The notes under the pieces were generated by a model. That model was not told the DNA's origin and did not search any database. It saw only the letters and a program-made list of their open reading frames with translations. The position numbers and the translations under genes are program-made. Positions 36,383-47,122 of a stretch of 64,000 nucleotides of DNA are shown piece after piece (the first letter of the stretch is position 1; every line of letters begins with the position of its first letter). The stretch is from Onthophagus taurus (Eukaryota > Arthropoda > Insecta > Coleoptera > Scarabaeidae), in contig NC_091972.1 of NCBI RefSeq assembly GCF_036711975.1, positions 12,777,001-12,841,000 of the forward strand, in the 5' to 3' direction.

Positions 36383-36993
36383 ACGAACAGAAATGTTTTA
36401 AACATTTGAAATGTTAATCTCATATTAAATAAAGCACCTTAAAAGTATACTATAGATGTTTTAATTAAAATTAAGATTCATTAAGTACTTACTTATTTCT
36501 TTTATTCAACAATAACTATGAAATGATGCACAACGCACTAACTATTATTTAATAGAACAAAGTTGGAATTTAAACAAGACGTAAGACCTATTTAAGTGTA
36601 TAACCAGCTGTTCATGCGGGTCATTGATATTGGAGTAACTAAAGATATACAGTATGCCTCGACTTGGGTTGCATATCGTCCTTTTAAAGTGTTTGTAATT
36701 AAGTTGTTATCGCTGGGTTATCTAAGCAGATAAGGAAAAAGTAATGTTTAAAATAAAACACTTGAGAATTTTTATTAAAAACTTAGACACAATTTTAAAA
36801 ATAAATTACCCCATACATTCAAAATTAATATTTATTTATCAATCAAGAAAATAAAAACTTCACACACACAGCTGTGGTCATTAACGATGTGGGAGGACTT
36901 GTTATCATCAAAATTTCCAATAAACACCCACACCCATCTCTCACATATGTGTATCTTATGATTGTCACTAAATAGGTGGACATTTAACAAATA
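36383..36993. other. Intergenic spacer between family members 1 and 2
   Basis: Holds the poly(A) signal of gene 1 and the unrecognised promoter of gene 2. No clear TATA box was seen before 36994. Confidence 0.4.
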
Positions 36994-37789
36994 ATGAAAT
37001 TTTCCTGGATAACGACTATATTAATATTCAAATTATATTTTCAGGGTTACACTGGTATGAAATCCATTAACGCTTTATACAATTCGCTTTTATTTATCGT
37101 AAAGTCTGTTTTAGATGGTCATGCGAGAAAATCTAAGCATCTAACCGATAAAGAGGTCATTTCCAATCTTATGCTAGGCAAAGGTGGAACGACCATAATA
37201 GAAACAGGATTAAGTGAATTTAAATTCAATTAATTTTATATCGATCATAATCTGTCTCATTTTAGGCGATCACCTCGTTGCTAAAAATGGAGTCTTTTAC
37301 ACTTGTTCATCGATGAAAATTTTAGAAACAACTGTAAAGTGTAAAAGCAAATTCCAAGAACTAACTATAGACGATACGGAGAAATATTGTTTTGCCCAAA
37401 GATACTCAACATGGCATAATACAAAGTCAACGAAGTACTGTATTGGGAATGATGGGGAAGAAGCTTCATTTGGTTTTAGCAAGGGTAAAAAAAAATTTTT
37501 GGAAAGTAATGAAATAAATGAGGAAGATGATGAAACTGAAGAGAGTGTCATTCAATGTGTATCATCAACCGGCACTCCAGCTTTGTTTATCGATCATACT
37601 GAATACGTTAAGATGTGCAAAATAAAACCAGACCAAGAACGACTGTTTGTATTTTACGCCAACACCAAAAGAAACGTCCCGCAAATTTCTCCTGCCAGTT
37701 CGATACGTTGCGATGGGTTAGTTTGTCGGTTTCGGGCCAAGTTAAAATTGGACACAACTATCGCTAGCTCGTTCAGGCGCAACAGATAA
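36994..37789 (+). CDS. Secreted cysteine-rich protein, family member 2
   Basis: Exons 36994-37054, 37115-37213 (99 nt) and 37266-37789; 684 nt, 227 residues, with phase-1 introns. The start MKFSWITTILIFKLYFQGYTG works as a signal peptide. However, the stretch before GGTTACACTG ends in TATTTTCAG, a good acceptor, so by analogy with genes 1 and 3 the real first exon could lie upstream. The spacer exon ends GGTTIIETGL. The cysteine domain follows gene 1 closely: FYTCSSM, TVKCKSK, KYCFAQRYS, KYCIGN, VIQCVSS, VKMCKIK, IRCDGLVCRF. It has an acidic insertion (NEEDDETEES) and no long repetitive tail. AATAAA occurs at 37857. Function unknown. Confidence 0.82.
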
Positions 37790-38277
37790 GGTGGATACAC
37801 GAAGGAATAGATAGGGGGATAGATAGATATATGAACACAAAAAATGAACATAACGACAATAAAGATGTGTACAAGTTTGATCCAAAGTGTTTTCTCTGCG
37901 ACGGCATCTCAGATCGAACGGAACCACCAAATTGATATGTGGGTTGCATGGAGAAAGAGAATTGTTACCAATTGGAGTAATTTCAAATAAAGATCTTTCC
38001 GAAAAAAAACCTTATGGTCTGATGTTCATGTATTACAATACATATTTACTTAGATTTTGACAAAAACAAAGAAAGTTATTTAAAAAAGTCAAACTATGTA
38101 GTTAGAGGAAAATAAGCATTCCTTTCCACCCTAATTATTACTTAAGAACGCGCGCTGGTTATTTTTACCCATTTGATATAATTAGGGTCAAATATACATG
38201 AATAAATTGTTTTAGAACTGTTTATTAACCAAAATATATAATAGATATGGGGTAAAATGCATAAATATAAAAAGTTT
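37790..38277. other. Spacer after family member 2
   Basis: Contains AATAAA signals at about 37857 and 37985. Otherwise AT-rich with nothing recognised. Confidence 0.4.
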
Positions 38278-39503
38278 TTAGTTGCTGCTGTCTCTTTCTA
38301 CATACTGATGGCATTTTAAATATACATGTTTTCTGCATATAAATTTATTACATTTTAAGAAGTCTTGACATCTACTTGATGTAATCTTTGGACGTTTTGG
38401 TGGTATCTCGTCTTCAACCATTGACTTTGGACATGTTAATTTAAACGCGTTTTTACGTCCCATGGGAGTGTTACAATTCTTTGTCGATATTGTAAATTTT
38501 GTCTACATCATTCCAAAGCAAGGGATTTCAGGAAATCTCTCCTAACACAGTTTTTGTTGGATTATTATTTTTGTGTATCACTAATGCATTTATTGCTTCT
38601 ATGTATAGCATATTGGAGCATACAGTTAGAGGCCATCGGCACGATTTTCTTGAAAGTGAATACGTTCCACAAAATCCATTTGCAGTATCAAGTCCACCTT
38701 TCATTGAAATATAACATTACATCATTTCTAGTTTCTTTTTTATTGAATTGCTATCATCAACATTCGTTGTTGTATGCATAGTGGAATCTAAAAGAATTGC
38801 TCTACCTTTCTTCAGTATGTGAAAAGGCACATTTTATTTTTTTGGAAGCCAAATAATGTTGTATAATTCGTATTTATTTTTATGGAGTGTACCAACACTC
38901 GTAATTTTATGTTTTACTAACACATTCCTCCACGTTTTATCAATGGGTTTCATAAACATTCTACAATGAAGACTGGATCATAATTTGTGTCGTATGGACC
39001 TGTTAGCTGCTTTCCTACGTAAACTTCAAAATCTGTTCAGGTTTGCTCTTTAAGCATTAGCGAAATGAAGATCTTCCACAAAACGGTTATAATTTTTCAT
39101 CAATCGTTGCGTATCCTCCTAGTACATATGATGTTTGCATATTTTCTCTAATCTGGAAAGAACTTCCCGGAGAGGTGCCAATTTATCAATCTTTCTTCTT
39201 TCAGTCCAATCCCTCAGATCATTAAACCGCAAACACCTTAGCAAAAACAAAAATCTCTTTCTTTACACACAGGAGATGACAAATCCATTCCTGAATGATC
39301 TTTAGACCAAAATCATGTATATTTAGAAGAGCTGATTTCATTACTCCAGCGTAATATAACAATCCAAATAACGCGCAAAGTTCGAATTTATTTGTAGATA
39401 TTGCGTCACGTTCTCGTGACAACTGTGGACGTATATTATGGTAACCAATTATTTTAAACAATTCCCTGAGTGTCAAAAACTGATATCCTGATCGCCAACT
39501 CAT
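38278..39503 (-). pseudogene. Degenerate piggyBac transposase
   Basis: The minus strand carries, in several frames and with stops, the order of a piggyBac-type transposase: TNKFELCALFGLLYYAGVMK (residues before the first catalytic Asp region), WTERRKIDKLAPLREVLSR, KHKITSVGTLHKNKYEL, AILLDSTMH, KRPKITSSRCQDF and a C-terminal Cys-rich finger with CNKFICRKHVYLKC. All parts are old and broken. It lies between family members 2 and 3 and is presumably a later insertion into the cluster. Confidence 0.85.
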
Positions 39504-39509
39504 TAGCCA

Positions 39510-39770
39510 AAGTATGGTGGGCTTAGCTGTGACTAAATCGAAGTCTGTAAGCCCGGCTGGCCAAATGTTTCAGATGAAGTTCAACAAAACGTGGTTTTGG
39601 CTGGACAAGAAAACCCTCATGTTACTATAAGGAGTATTGAGTCTAATTTGAAAAATTTGCACAAAAAAATTGAAATCTGTAGACCCGTTTCAGGGATTTT
39701 TCCATAAACCATTTATAATGATTTTATCGCCTATATCCGTTACTTTACGGACACACTGTATGTATGTAAA
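39510..39770 (+). pseudogene. Mariner/Tc1-like remnant with terminal repeat
   Basis: Plus-strand pieces such as VSDEVQQNVVLAGQENPHVT and IRSIESNL resemble the N-terminal helix-turn-helix region of Tc1/mariner-type transposases. The 39731-39760 stretch TTACTTTACGGACACACTGTA reads, in reverse, as a typical TACAGTGTGTCC-type inverted terminal end. No intact frame is present. Confidence 0.5.
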
Positions 39771-40085
39771 AAATCGGTTCATTAATTTTTGTGTAAATAT
39801 TTCGAAAAATACAACTTTTCAGGAGAAGCGTTTAAAATTTACGTACTGTTATTAAGGTGATAAATTGAAAAAACCTAATTTACCTTTAATCTTTACAGTA
39901 TATCGATTTCCACGGAATTTGTGTTTGCGTGGTCGATTTCTCGAATATTTTCTATCCATTTCGTTTTGAAATAAACGTTTTTAACACACTTTTCGCCGCA
40001 CGTTGTTATTACGAAATGACCCGTACAAACGGACGTTTGTGTTTCAAGACTATTGGTGGGGATAAACGACCAAAAAGACAAACAG

Positions 40086-40310
40086 TTAAAAAGACCCTTC
40101 GAAATCTGAGAAGGCAACCCTAAATGCAAACATAAAAATACAGCCGAACGGCAGGTAAACGTTCTCAATTAGCATATGCACTGTAAAAAGGGCATATCTT
40201 CGAGATATTCCAAAAACTGAATGCTCCATGCTTTTTAATCTATTATTTAGATATTTTTCCACCTCTAAAGGTACGGAATATTTAACTTCAAGTTCGCCTA
40301 AAAAAATCAA
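40086..40310 (-). pseudogene. Pogo/Tigger-like transposase fragment
   Basis: The minus-strand ORF contains VEKYLNNRLKSMEHSVFGIS followed by RRYALFTVHMLIENVYLPF. This is like the helix-turn-helix region of pogo/Tigger-type transposases (E..LV.Y......FGLTRRDVR.LAYQLAE.N...PF). Similarity is lost after this block. Only a fragment. Confidence 0.5.
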
Positions 40311-40914
40311 TCGGCTATTATTTCGAGTTTCGCACGATTAATATCATGCTAGCTGTCAAAAGAAATAGTCTTGGAATCTCAGTCACCTTGCTGTTCGCTA
40401 TTTGTCGCTTTTATCTCGCAAACTTTAAACCAGCATATAACGGCACTCAAATTTATTATTGCCCTAATCTTCATCTTGACCACAACAATTTGTTTTGCAA
40501 TCATATATAAGGCGTCAGAACAAGTATTGTACGATGGTGAGACTATTTCTTTTTAGATAACCTGATATAAGTAGAATCATAATGCCCAATCCAGACTAAT
40601 AGTAGTATTTGCTTCTATGGTAAGGCTGATTGGACAATAATATTACTGATAACCCCAGTATCTAGCGATTCAAAGGTTAAAAAGTTTATAGAATTAGATA
40701 AAATGTTTAAAGTTTTCTATTGCATATCATAATAAAGGGGTTCCATATTGACTGTAATAAGTTTTAAATAGGTATCCTTCGATTGAAGTTAGTTGTTGAT
40801 TAACTAGTATTGTTAATAAAAACCAATGTTGTGCAATACATAACAGACTGACATATTGAATACGTAAAAAATGCAGAATCTGCATACGATATGATATAAT
40901 CATTAAAATTAATC
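40311..40914. other. Transposon-rich spacer, nothing specific recognised
   Basis: Short ORFs with hydrophobic peptides only. Probably old element sequence. Confidence 0.35.
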
Positions 40915-41520
40915 TTTGGAAGAAAGAGTACGTTATGAAAATTGTATTAGTTGACTATACTTTGTGGTTAGAAGCAAGGGAGATCAAGAGCAAAACAAGT
41001 GGTGAAGTCATTTACAAGATGAAGTCAATATTTGCAATCTTTGGGATCCCACACGAAATAATCGCCGATAATAATCCTTTTGATAGGGGGGAATGCAAAA
41101 AGTTTGCTAAAGAGTGGAACTTTAAAATAATCACAACTAGTCCACATCATTCACAGGCAAATAGTTTGGCAGAAAAGGCTGTGGGAATAACTAAGAAACT
41201 GTTAAAATGCGATTGGCATTGATTTTAATCTGATATTGCTTAACCACCACAATGTCCTGGTGACCTCACCAATGTTTCTCTAGCCGAGATGATGTTTGGC
41301 AGACATTGGAATCGATCTATTACAAATTCATCGAAACAACTATAAAAAGTATTTTGGCAGAACAGCAAGAAAACCAGAGGTTAGTTATGGACAAGGAAGG
41401 CGAAATAGTGTATTTCTAAAACACTCGCCATATGAGATAATTTTGAATGGTGTAGAAGTGCAGAGGATAGTGAATCAAGTTTTTGGTACAAAGTGACTCG
41501 AAGAAGGTTCAAAATTATCC
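40915..41520 (+). pseudogene. Ty3/gypsy-type integrase core fragment
   Basis: 40935-41222 reads VLVDYTLWLEAREIKSKTSG, then SIFAIFGIPHEIIADNNPF, then SPHHSQANSLAEKAVGITKK. This is the integrase core with the catalytic Asp (the D of ADNN) and Glu (the E of AEKAV) regions in order. The remaining part to about 41500 is frameshifted. Together with the LTR at 42292 it is the 3' part of one LTR retrotransposon, split by a LINE fragment on the other strand. Confidence 0.85.
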
Positions 41521-41634
41521 TGAAATTATCAAAGTTCCAATTGAAGACAGAAAGGTAACTCGAGGAGGTAGGCTAGTCTGGATTTTTTGGTCAGCATTAG
41601 GGTCCTTCCAGCCATATTACCTTGGAGGCAAAGG

Positions 41635-42276
41635 CTAGAATTTGTCCGCCGATTCCTCCTCCTCGCAGCATCCTCTGCAGATGTCGGTGTCACTTATTCC
41701 TATGTTCAGCAAGTGCTTCTGTAGATGCCAGTGTCCAGTAATTAGACCTATGACCAAACGAAGGTTTTTCCTGGACAGCCTCATAAATAAATCTGTTTGT
41801 TTAGGGTCAGGGTAGATCAGCGCCTCCTTAGCTTGGCGACATCCTGGTGTCCTGTCCCAGTAAGTTAGAAACTTCTTACGTGTTTCCTCTTTAAGCCTGT
41901 TGCCTCTCTTTCTTATAAGCTCTATTAAAAACCTTATTGTTAGGGCAATGAATGGTTCTGGCGGTCCCGGAGGTTCGCCTGCAGCTTTCGTTGCCAGTTT
42001 GTCCACCATGTCATGAAACTTATTTCCCGAATGACCCTTCGTCCAGCAGATCGTAATATCATTGCTAGCGGCTGCCTCACAGAGATTGTTATGGCAGTCC
42101 TCAAGCAACGAGGATGAACAGCGATACTGCCCGAGCGAGAGGAGGGCTTGTCTGGAATCAGAATATATTATAATTTTTTTGTTACTAATTTTCTTGGAGA
42201 TTTCCCCAGCCGGCAGAGAAATGGCCACCAGGTAGGCTAGTAAAACCGGCGTCATATTTAATAGATTACATAACAT
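41635..42276 (-). pseudogene. R1/I-type LINE RNase H fragment
   Basis: The minus-strand ORF of 213 codons carries an RNase H region (IIIYSDSRQALLSL, ITICWTKGHSGNKFHDMVDK) and the downstream LSRKNLRLVIGLITGHWHL and ICRGCCEEEESADKF cluster. The RNase H start and the Cys/His end are missing. It is related to, but clearly distinct from, the LINE at 27423-28396. It is nested inside the gypsy-type element. Confidence 0.85.
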
Positions 42277-42291
42277 AGTTAAGAGGGGAGA

Positions 42292-42501
42292 TGTTATAAT
42301 ATTTACTTTATGTTAAATAGTTGGCAACGCTAAACAACCACATTCCAATACCCCTAAGCCAAGCGTAAAATGTAATGGCCTGTCATGAGTAAAGTGTTGT
42401 CTTTTCAGTAGTTATTAAGTATTTCTATTTCAACGCTTTCCAATAAAACTAAACTAGTTAATTTGGTATTTTATTTAATATCCTTAATGGATAATACAAC
42501 A
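42292..42501 (+). mobile_element. 3' LTR of the gypsy-type element
   Basis: AAGAGGGGAGA at 42280 is a typical polypurine tract. The following 210 bp begin TGTTATAATATTTAC and end AATACAACA, i.e. TG...CA, and contain AATAAA at about 42442. It lies in the position expected for the 3' LTR behind the integrase fragment. No second LTR copy is in the window. Confidence 0.7.
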
Positions 42502-43091
42502 TGCTACAATGCTTGTTATTACACTATTGAGTACAAAATTTCCTGAAAGTGTAAGTGGCCCCAAGATCGTGAGAAATGGCTATGTTGGGGCAACGATTCA
42601 AGTGCTCAAAGATAACATAACAGCTGTTTTATGTGAAAACGTAATAAAAATTTCATCAAAAAAAATTATTTGCAGACTAAAATCAAAATATCTCTAATTT
42701 TCACACAAATACTGTGTTTTTTCTCTTAATTGAAAATGAAACCAGTAGTTGGAAAACCCTATACTAACAATATTGTATTGATTAATAAATTCGGATTGTT
42801 CTAAACACATAAAATTGTCGGAAATTCTATTTATGCATTCTTTCTTCATTTCGTTTAATTATATTGTTTCCCTATATTTAAATAACAACCTATATTACGT
42901 CAACAAGTTATTAATTTAATGCTGCTACATTAAATTAAATGAAATGCCCACATCCTCAATATTCAATAAAAATTTAATTCATACTTGTTTTAACTAATTG
43001 ACTCGTGCAGACAATGACCCGCCCAACACTATTAAAAAACGACCTATTGTACCGAACAATAAATAATAAGAGATGATTTTTATTGCAAAAG
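42502..43091. other. Region upstream of the alternative-exon locus
   Basis: AT-rich. A 62-codon ORF (42509-42697) directly follows the LTR and has no recognisable features. Confidence 0.4.
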
Positions 43092-43099
43092 TATATAAG
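43092..43099 (+). promoter_or_regulatory. TATA box of the alternative-exon locus
   Basis: TATATAAG lies 67 bp before the start codon at 43159. Transcription would start near 43121. Confidence 0.6.
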
Positions 43100-43158
43100 T
43101 TACGATATTTCCCTACAATTGAGTTCACATCGTTTCATCATCACTGGTGAACGCAAAA

Positions 43159-43455
43159 ATGTATCTACCTAACATGATGATAGTAGTAGGGCTGCTTGTT
43201 TTGGTATGTTTACTCGCTCTAAATATCTATTTTATACGTATGTTAATTCAAATTTATTTGATTTTATAGTATGGATGTCTGGAAACCAGAGGTAAACCAT
43301 CAAACGGAGAAGTGCAAAACATAATGTTATTTTTCCAAATCATTATTTTTTCGTAGCTTACCTTGGCCAGGATGGCATGCTCAACAGACCATATACGCGT
43401 GAAGATATGATTCGGGGTTTACAAGGAATCACAGTTGTTGATGTAGGCGATCCAA
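43159..43455 (+). CDS. Constant 5' exons of family member 3 (signal peptide plus spacer)
   Basis: Three exons: 43159-43203, 43271-43292 (22 nt) and 43357-43455 (99 nt). Donors are GTATGT, GTAAAC and GTAAGT; acceptors are TTTTATAG and TTCGTAG. They encode MYLPNMMIVVGLLVLYGCLETRA (signal peptide) and a spacer ending GITVVDVGDP, homologous to GGTAIVDVGLG and GGTTIIETGL of members 1 and 2. The spacer exon is 99 nt long, as in member 2, and ends in phase 1 (last base A). Every terminal exon listed below has a phase-1 acceptor, so each can be joined in frame. This is the only signal-peptide exon set I can find between 43.1 and 57.4 kb. Confidence 0.85.
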
Positions 43456-44331
43456 GTAAGTAGATATGTGTGTGGGTTGAATTTTTTATTTTGCGCAACG
43501 TACGGTAGAATATCAATAAAGATTAAACAATGTTTAAACGAAAATTTTTTAAACAGATGTGCACATCTTCAAAATTTTTTTATTTATTTATAATTATGAA
43601 AGAATTATATAAAAGACGTCAAAATAAATGGTGTGAATACGTTGAATTTTTTACACATTTAAGTTACGATAATAAAACTCAACATATTCACATATTTAAC
43701 AATAAGATATTTGGCCATTAATTTAATGTAACAGAATATTCTGGAAAACTCCATGGAAGTAGATATAAAATAACAAAATTGTGCAATTTACTAAAAAACG
43801 GCGTTTCTTTGATTTATTCTGCCGTACGTCGTACAAAAATATATTTCATCATCATCCTCATTATTCCAAAACTATTCGTGAATATCCAGTAAAGCTTTCT
43901 AAAGCTGGCAGATTTAAATTAAGCGGCTGTTAATAAATTTATAGTTTATTATGAAGTGATTTAATTGACGGAAGTGAGTGCTAAATGTGAATGAAATTAA
44001 ATCAACAAAATCTGATATCAAATCCCAAAATAGGATGTGAGCTAAGTATAATTTTTATATATCATTTTTTGAATCTAATCAAACACAACAAAAAGGAAAT
44101 TGGATTACTTAACATTTACTAAATCGTTGCCTAAAATCGGTATAAAGTTTTGAATTTCGCATTTTAAACGTTAAAGTATAATAGTGTTTTGTTTATTAAA
44201 ATCGTTTCTGAAACAAAAGGTAAGTATAGCCTATTTTAATATATCATCACTTCAACATAGGGAAAATAAGGAAAATAATCAAGAAATTAAAGAAAGAAAC
44301 AGGCTTGAATCATCTCCTTCTATTGTTTCAG

Positions 44332-44756
44332 AAAAAAGTATTGCAATAGAAGACGATCGTCAATATGTCTGTATGACAAGATCCCTTGACCCTAAGACTG
44401 CAATGCAATGTATTCAACCGTTCGCAAGATATTCAGCGACATTAAACAAAGATTATTGCCTTTCTATCAAATACATTTTAAATAACAACACGATATGTAT
44501 TCCCTTTAGTGATACCACAAAAATTTTTATAAACAATGAAGGAATTTGTGTTTCTCACGATCACAGCAAAGTTCTAATATTAGACATAGAAAAGTATCAC
44601 GAATTATGTAATATTTACCCATGGCAACATCAATACACATATTTAAAACCATCGCTGGTTCCTGTTAATTCATTGGGATGTGTTAATCAAAACGTAGGAG
44701 CTTGCCAATTTATGTTACGAAATCAAAAAGAACATAGTAAGAAGAAAAAAAGTTAA
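44332..44756 (+). CDS. Alternative terminal exon A: full cysteine domain
   Basis: The acceptor is TATTGTTTCAG; joined to the 99-nt spacer exon it continues K-KSIAIEDDRQYVCMTRS. It has the long cysteine domain of members 1 and 2: YVCMTRS, MQCIQPF, DYCLSIKYI, TICIPFSDT, GICVSHD, HELCNIYPW, GCVNQNVGACQF. It ends in a basic tail (KEHSKKKKS). Stop at 44756 and AATAAA at 44815. This is the nearest exon to the leader and the most conventional product. A possible extra 5' exon (TATA at 44141, donor at 44220) precedes it. Function unknown; secreted by inference. Confidence 0.8.
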
Positions 44757-44908
44757 AACCGAACGAAAATTTGAGCTATCCCTTAATTATCTTAATTAAT
44801 CAAATCTAGGTGTCAATAAAATTAATAATTCATTTTGATTAAAACCATAAAACCATAATTCAAGTGTATTCTAGAAAGCATAAAGATAGATATTCTGGTT
44901 TGTTGCAG

Positions 44909-45528
44909 ACGACGCAATCGTATTAAAAGATAGAATCGAGTACGTCTGCCCAAAGGAGAATTTAACATTAAAAATGAGCGACCGATGTACGAGAGATTCT
45001 CAACGATACGAAGCAAAAGACCTTAAAGACTATTGCAAATCAGTGCGGTATGCACACAAAGAAGGAAAACTCTGTATTCCAGCAAACACAACAACCATAG
45101 TGGAGATAATCAACGCAAATTTGTGTGTAACTAATGATGGAACGGAAGCTTTGTATGCCGATGAAATTCAGTACGAAACTATTTGTGGAAGACTTCCATG
45201 GGACTTTAAATACATTTATTGGTCGCCACATTTGCGAAAAGGAACGATGCATCAATTGGGATGCAGCCCAAAGTCTCATCGGTACTGTGCGTTTCGAGCG
45301 ATTGTTAACACACCGTCTTTGTCTAAATTAACCGAGGATAAAATTATTATTAGCCACGCGCCTCAAGATGAAACCAAAAAATCCCTTCTCGGGCAAAAGC
45401 TTCTAAACATTTCTGGATCCTTCAATCAAGAACATACTCATATCTACAATATCAATAAAACGATAATTGGGAATATTGATATATCCGAAGAAGAACTTAA
45501 AAAAATTAATTTATCCAATTCTACATGA
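44909..45528 (+). CDS. Alternative terminal exon B: full cysteine domain with longer tail
   Basis: The acceptor is TTTGTTGCAG, only 152 bp after the stop of exon A, leaving no room for a separate promoter and leader exons. Joined in phase 1 it reads N-DAIVLKDRIEYVCPKENLT. The cysteine domain follows exon A closely: DRCTRDS, DYCKSVRYA, KLCIPANTT, NLCVTNDG, ETICGRLPWDFKYIYW, GCSPKSHRYCAF. The tail (TPSLSKLTEDK onward) includes NISGSFNQE, a version of the N.I..SFN motif found near the ends of exons C, F and G. Stop at 45528; AATAAA at 45572. Confidence 0.8.
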
Positions 45529-45693
45529 TATACAACTTGATATTCACCTTCATATTGTTTATAATTAACAAAATAAATGGATAGATGGTGAAGAATGCGT
45601 GTTTTCTATTAATTTTCTTATTCGAAATCCATTTCGTTCACGTAGTGATGAGTCCAAGTGTACAACAGCGCTAATTTTAGTGATTCGTTCCAG

Positions 45694-46604
45694 GCTTGAA
45701 TGTTCTTTACGATGGTAACCAGTTTTACGGATGCCCAAGGGATTCCAACAGAGGAACCTGGTCTTGCAAAAGATTTGTACCAGCATCAGATGATATTATA
45801 CACCAATTTGATCCAAATATGGGATTAAACGATGAAACCCAATCGGATGCTGTTGTTAAACCTAACGAGGAGGCATCGGACCAACAAACTGGTCTACGTT
45901 TAGGCCTATATCAGAAAGACGTTGACGTTGATACACCTGTAAGAGCAATGTTTAACCCTACTTCAATATTTAACGATGAATCAATGGGAATAATACAAAG
46001 CTACGAATCTCCGAGCATTATATCCCAGTCTGCACAACTAGGTTCTAACGTTCAAAGTCAAAATTTTGAGAACAATCCATCTCTACTTTTTAATCAAAAC
46101 ATTGCAAACGCCAACTATGGAGGTTACATACAACAACCCGCTTTCAACCAACAAGACTTATCGAATGGTTACGATACTCCTCTATATTATGGATCTGCTA
46201 CTCTTTCAAAGACGAGTGCCGATGAAGAGGCACCCACACAATCTCAAAATAATGATGTCTTGGCAGATGAAGAAGTATTTGCGCGAATTGGAAATGTTGC
46301 CACAACCATAAATAGGGGTTACAACATTGGAACTCATTATAATCCAGTTTATATGCAACAATTTGCACAAGCCAATGGAAAAGGTGGTGGTGGTGGCGGA
46401 AATGCCCAAACACAAGTTTATAATAACTCGCCATCTAAAAGGAGGTATGATGAAGTTGAAGCACGGTTTGGTGGATTTCCATCAAGAATCATGAATTTAG
46501 GCAACACTGATACAAGCGATGTTGAAGTAACCAACATTATAGCAAATTCATTTAATAAAGACAGTGAGAAAAAGACGAATATTATTGACAGTTTTAAAGG
46601 TTAA
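45694..46604 (+). CDS. Alternative terminal exon C: short cysteine module and low-complexity tail
   Basis: The acceptor GATTCGTTCCAG lies 165 bp after exon B. It continues S-LNVLYDGNQFYGCPRDSN, then RGTWSCKRFVP: only the first two-cysteine part of the domain. About 270 residues of Asn/Gln/Ser-rich sequence follow, with the motifs LADEEVFARIG, NIGTHYNPVYMQQFA, a Gly run, RRYDEVEARFGGFPSR and the C-terminal NIIANSFNKDS...NIIDSFKG. Several of these recur in exons F, G, I and J. AATAAA at 46628. The exon lacks an in-frame signal peptide, which supports use of the leader at 43159. Confidence 0.82.
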
Positions 46605-46804
46605 TTTATGTTAAATGAGCGAAGAGCAATAAAAGCTTATGATATAAATACACATGTTTGTTTACGAATTTAAATTCTTCATCCCATAACATTTTCTTTA
46701 TAAATTTGGATAACATTATAGATTAATAATGTGCAATGAACATTTGGATCATCTAATAACAAACAATGGAACACGAGAGATAGTGAAGTAATATTTCCTT
46801 TCAG

Positions 46805-46962
46805 ATCGACGCGATTTCGTAGTCGACGATAAGCGTTATAAATGTCGTCGATCAATATTCGATACCAACCAACGGACTTGGGAATGTCACCCAACCAGTA
46901 ACTTTTTAAGAAATATAAAACCGTTAACGTCAAGTGGATTGAGGATTTTCGTAACCGAATAA
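46805..46962 (+). CDS. Alternative terminal exon D: minimal two-cysteine module
   Basis: A short exon: the acceptor CCTTTCAG is at 46804 and the stop TAA at 46960-46962, with phase 1 as in all the others. It encodes N-RRDFVVDDKRYKCRRSIFDT, then NQRTWECHPTSNFL, and a short tail ending RIFVTE. The module aligns with exon C (QFYGC...TWSC), exon E (KYVC...EWNC) and exon G (FYMC...HWMC). AATAAA at 46999. Because it is short and has no ATG it is easily missed. Its in-frame stop, acceptor, poly(A) signal and match to its neighbours support it. Confidence 0.72.
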
Positions 46963-47122
46963 CGTTGCGATTTGGACGATTTTTTGTTTGGGATATGAAA
47001 TAAAACGCTAAACTATAACAAAAGCATTTGATTTCACATGAAATTCATATACTAAACTAATCGAACTATTTCACTTAAAAAAATTACCTACTAGAAAATA
47101 AAGAAATATATTTAATTTCCAG

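Noticed and set aside
39899..40123. Plus-strand ORF after an acceptor-like CTTTACAG, ending KKTLRNLRRQP
   Set aside because: No similarity to the secreted family, overlaps a pogo-like fragment on the other strand and lies amid transposon debris.
42509..42697. 62-codon ORF immediately after the LTR
   Set aside because: No matching cysteine pattern, signal peptide or splice border; too little to call a gene.
44184..44331. 5' extension of the exon A frame (GTG start at 44184)
   Set aside because: It contains a strong donor and a strong acceptor, so it reads as intron or untranslated exon rather than coding sequence; no ATG or signal peptide.
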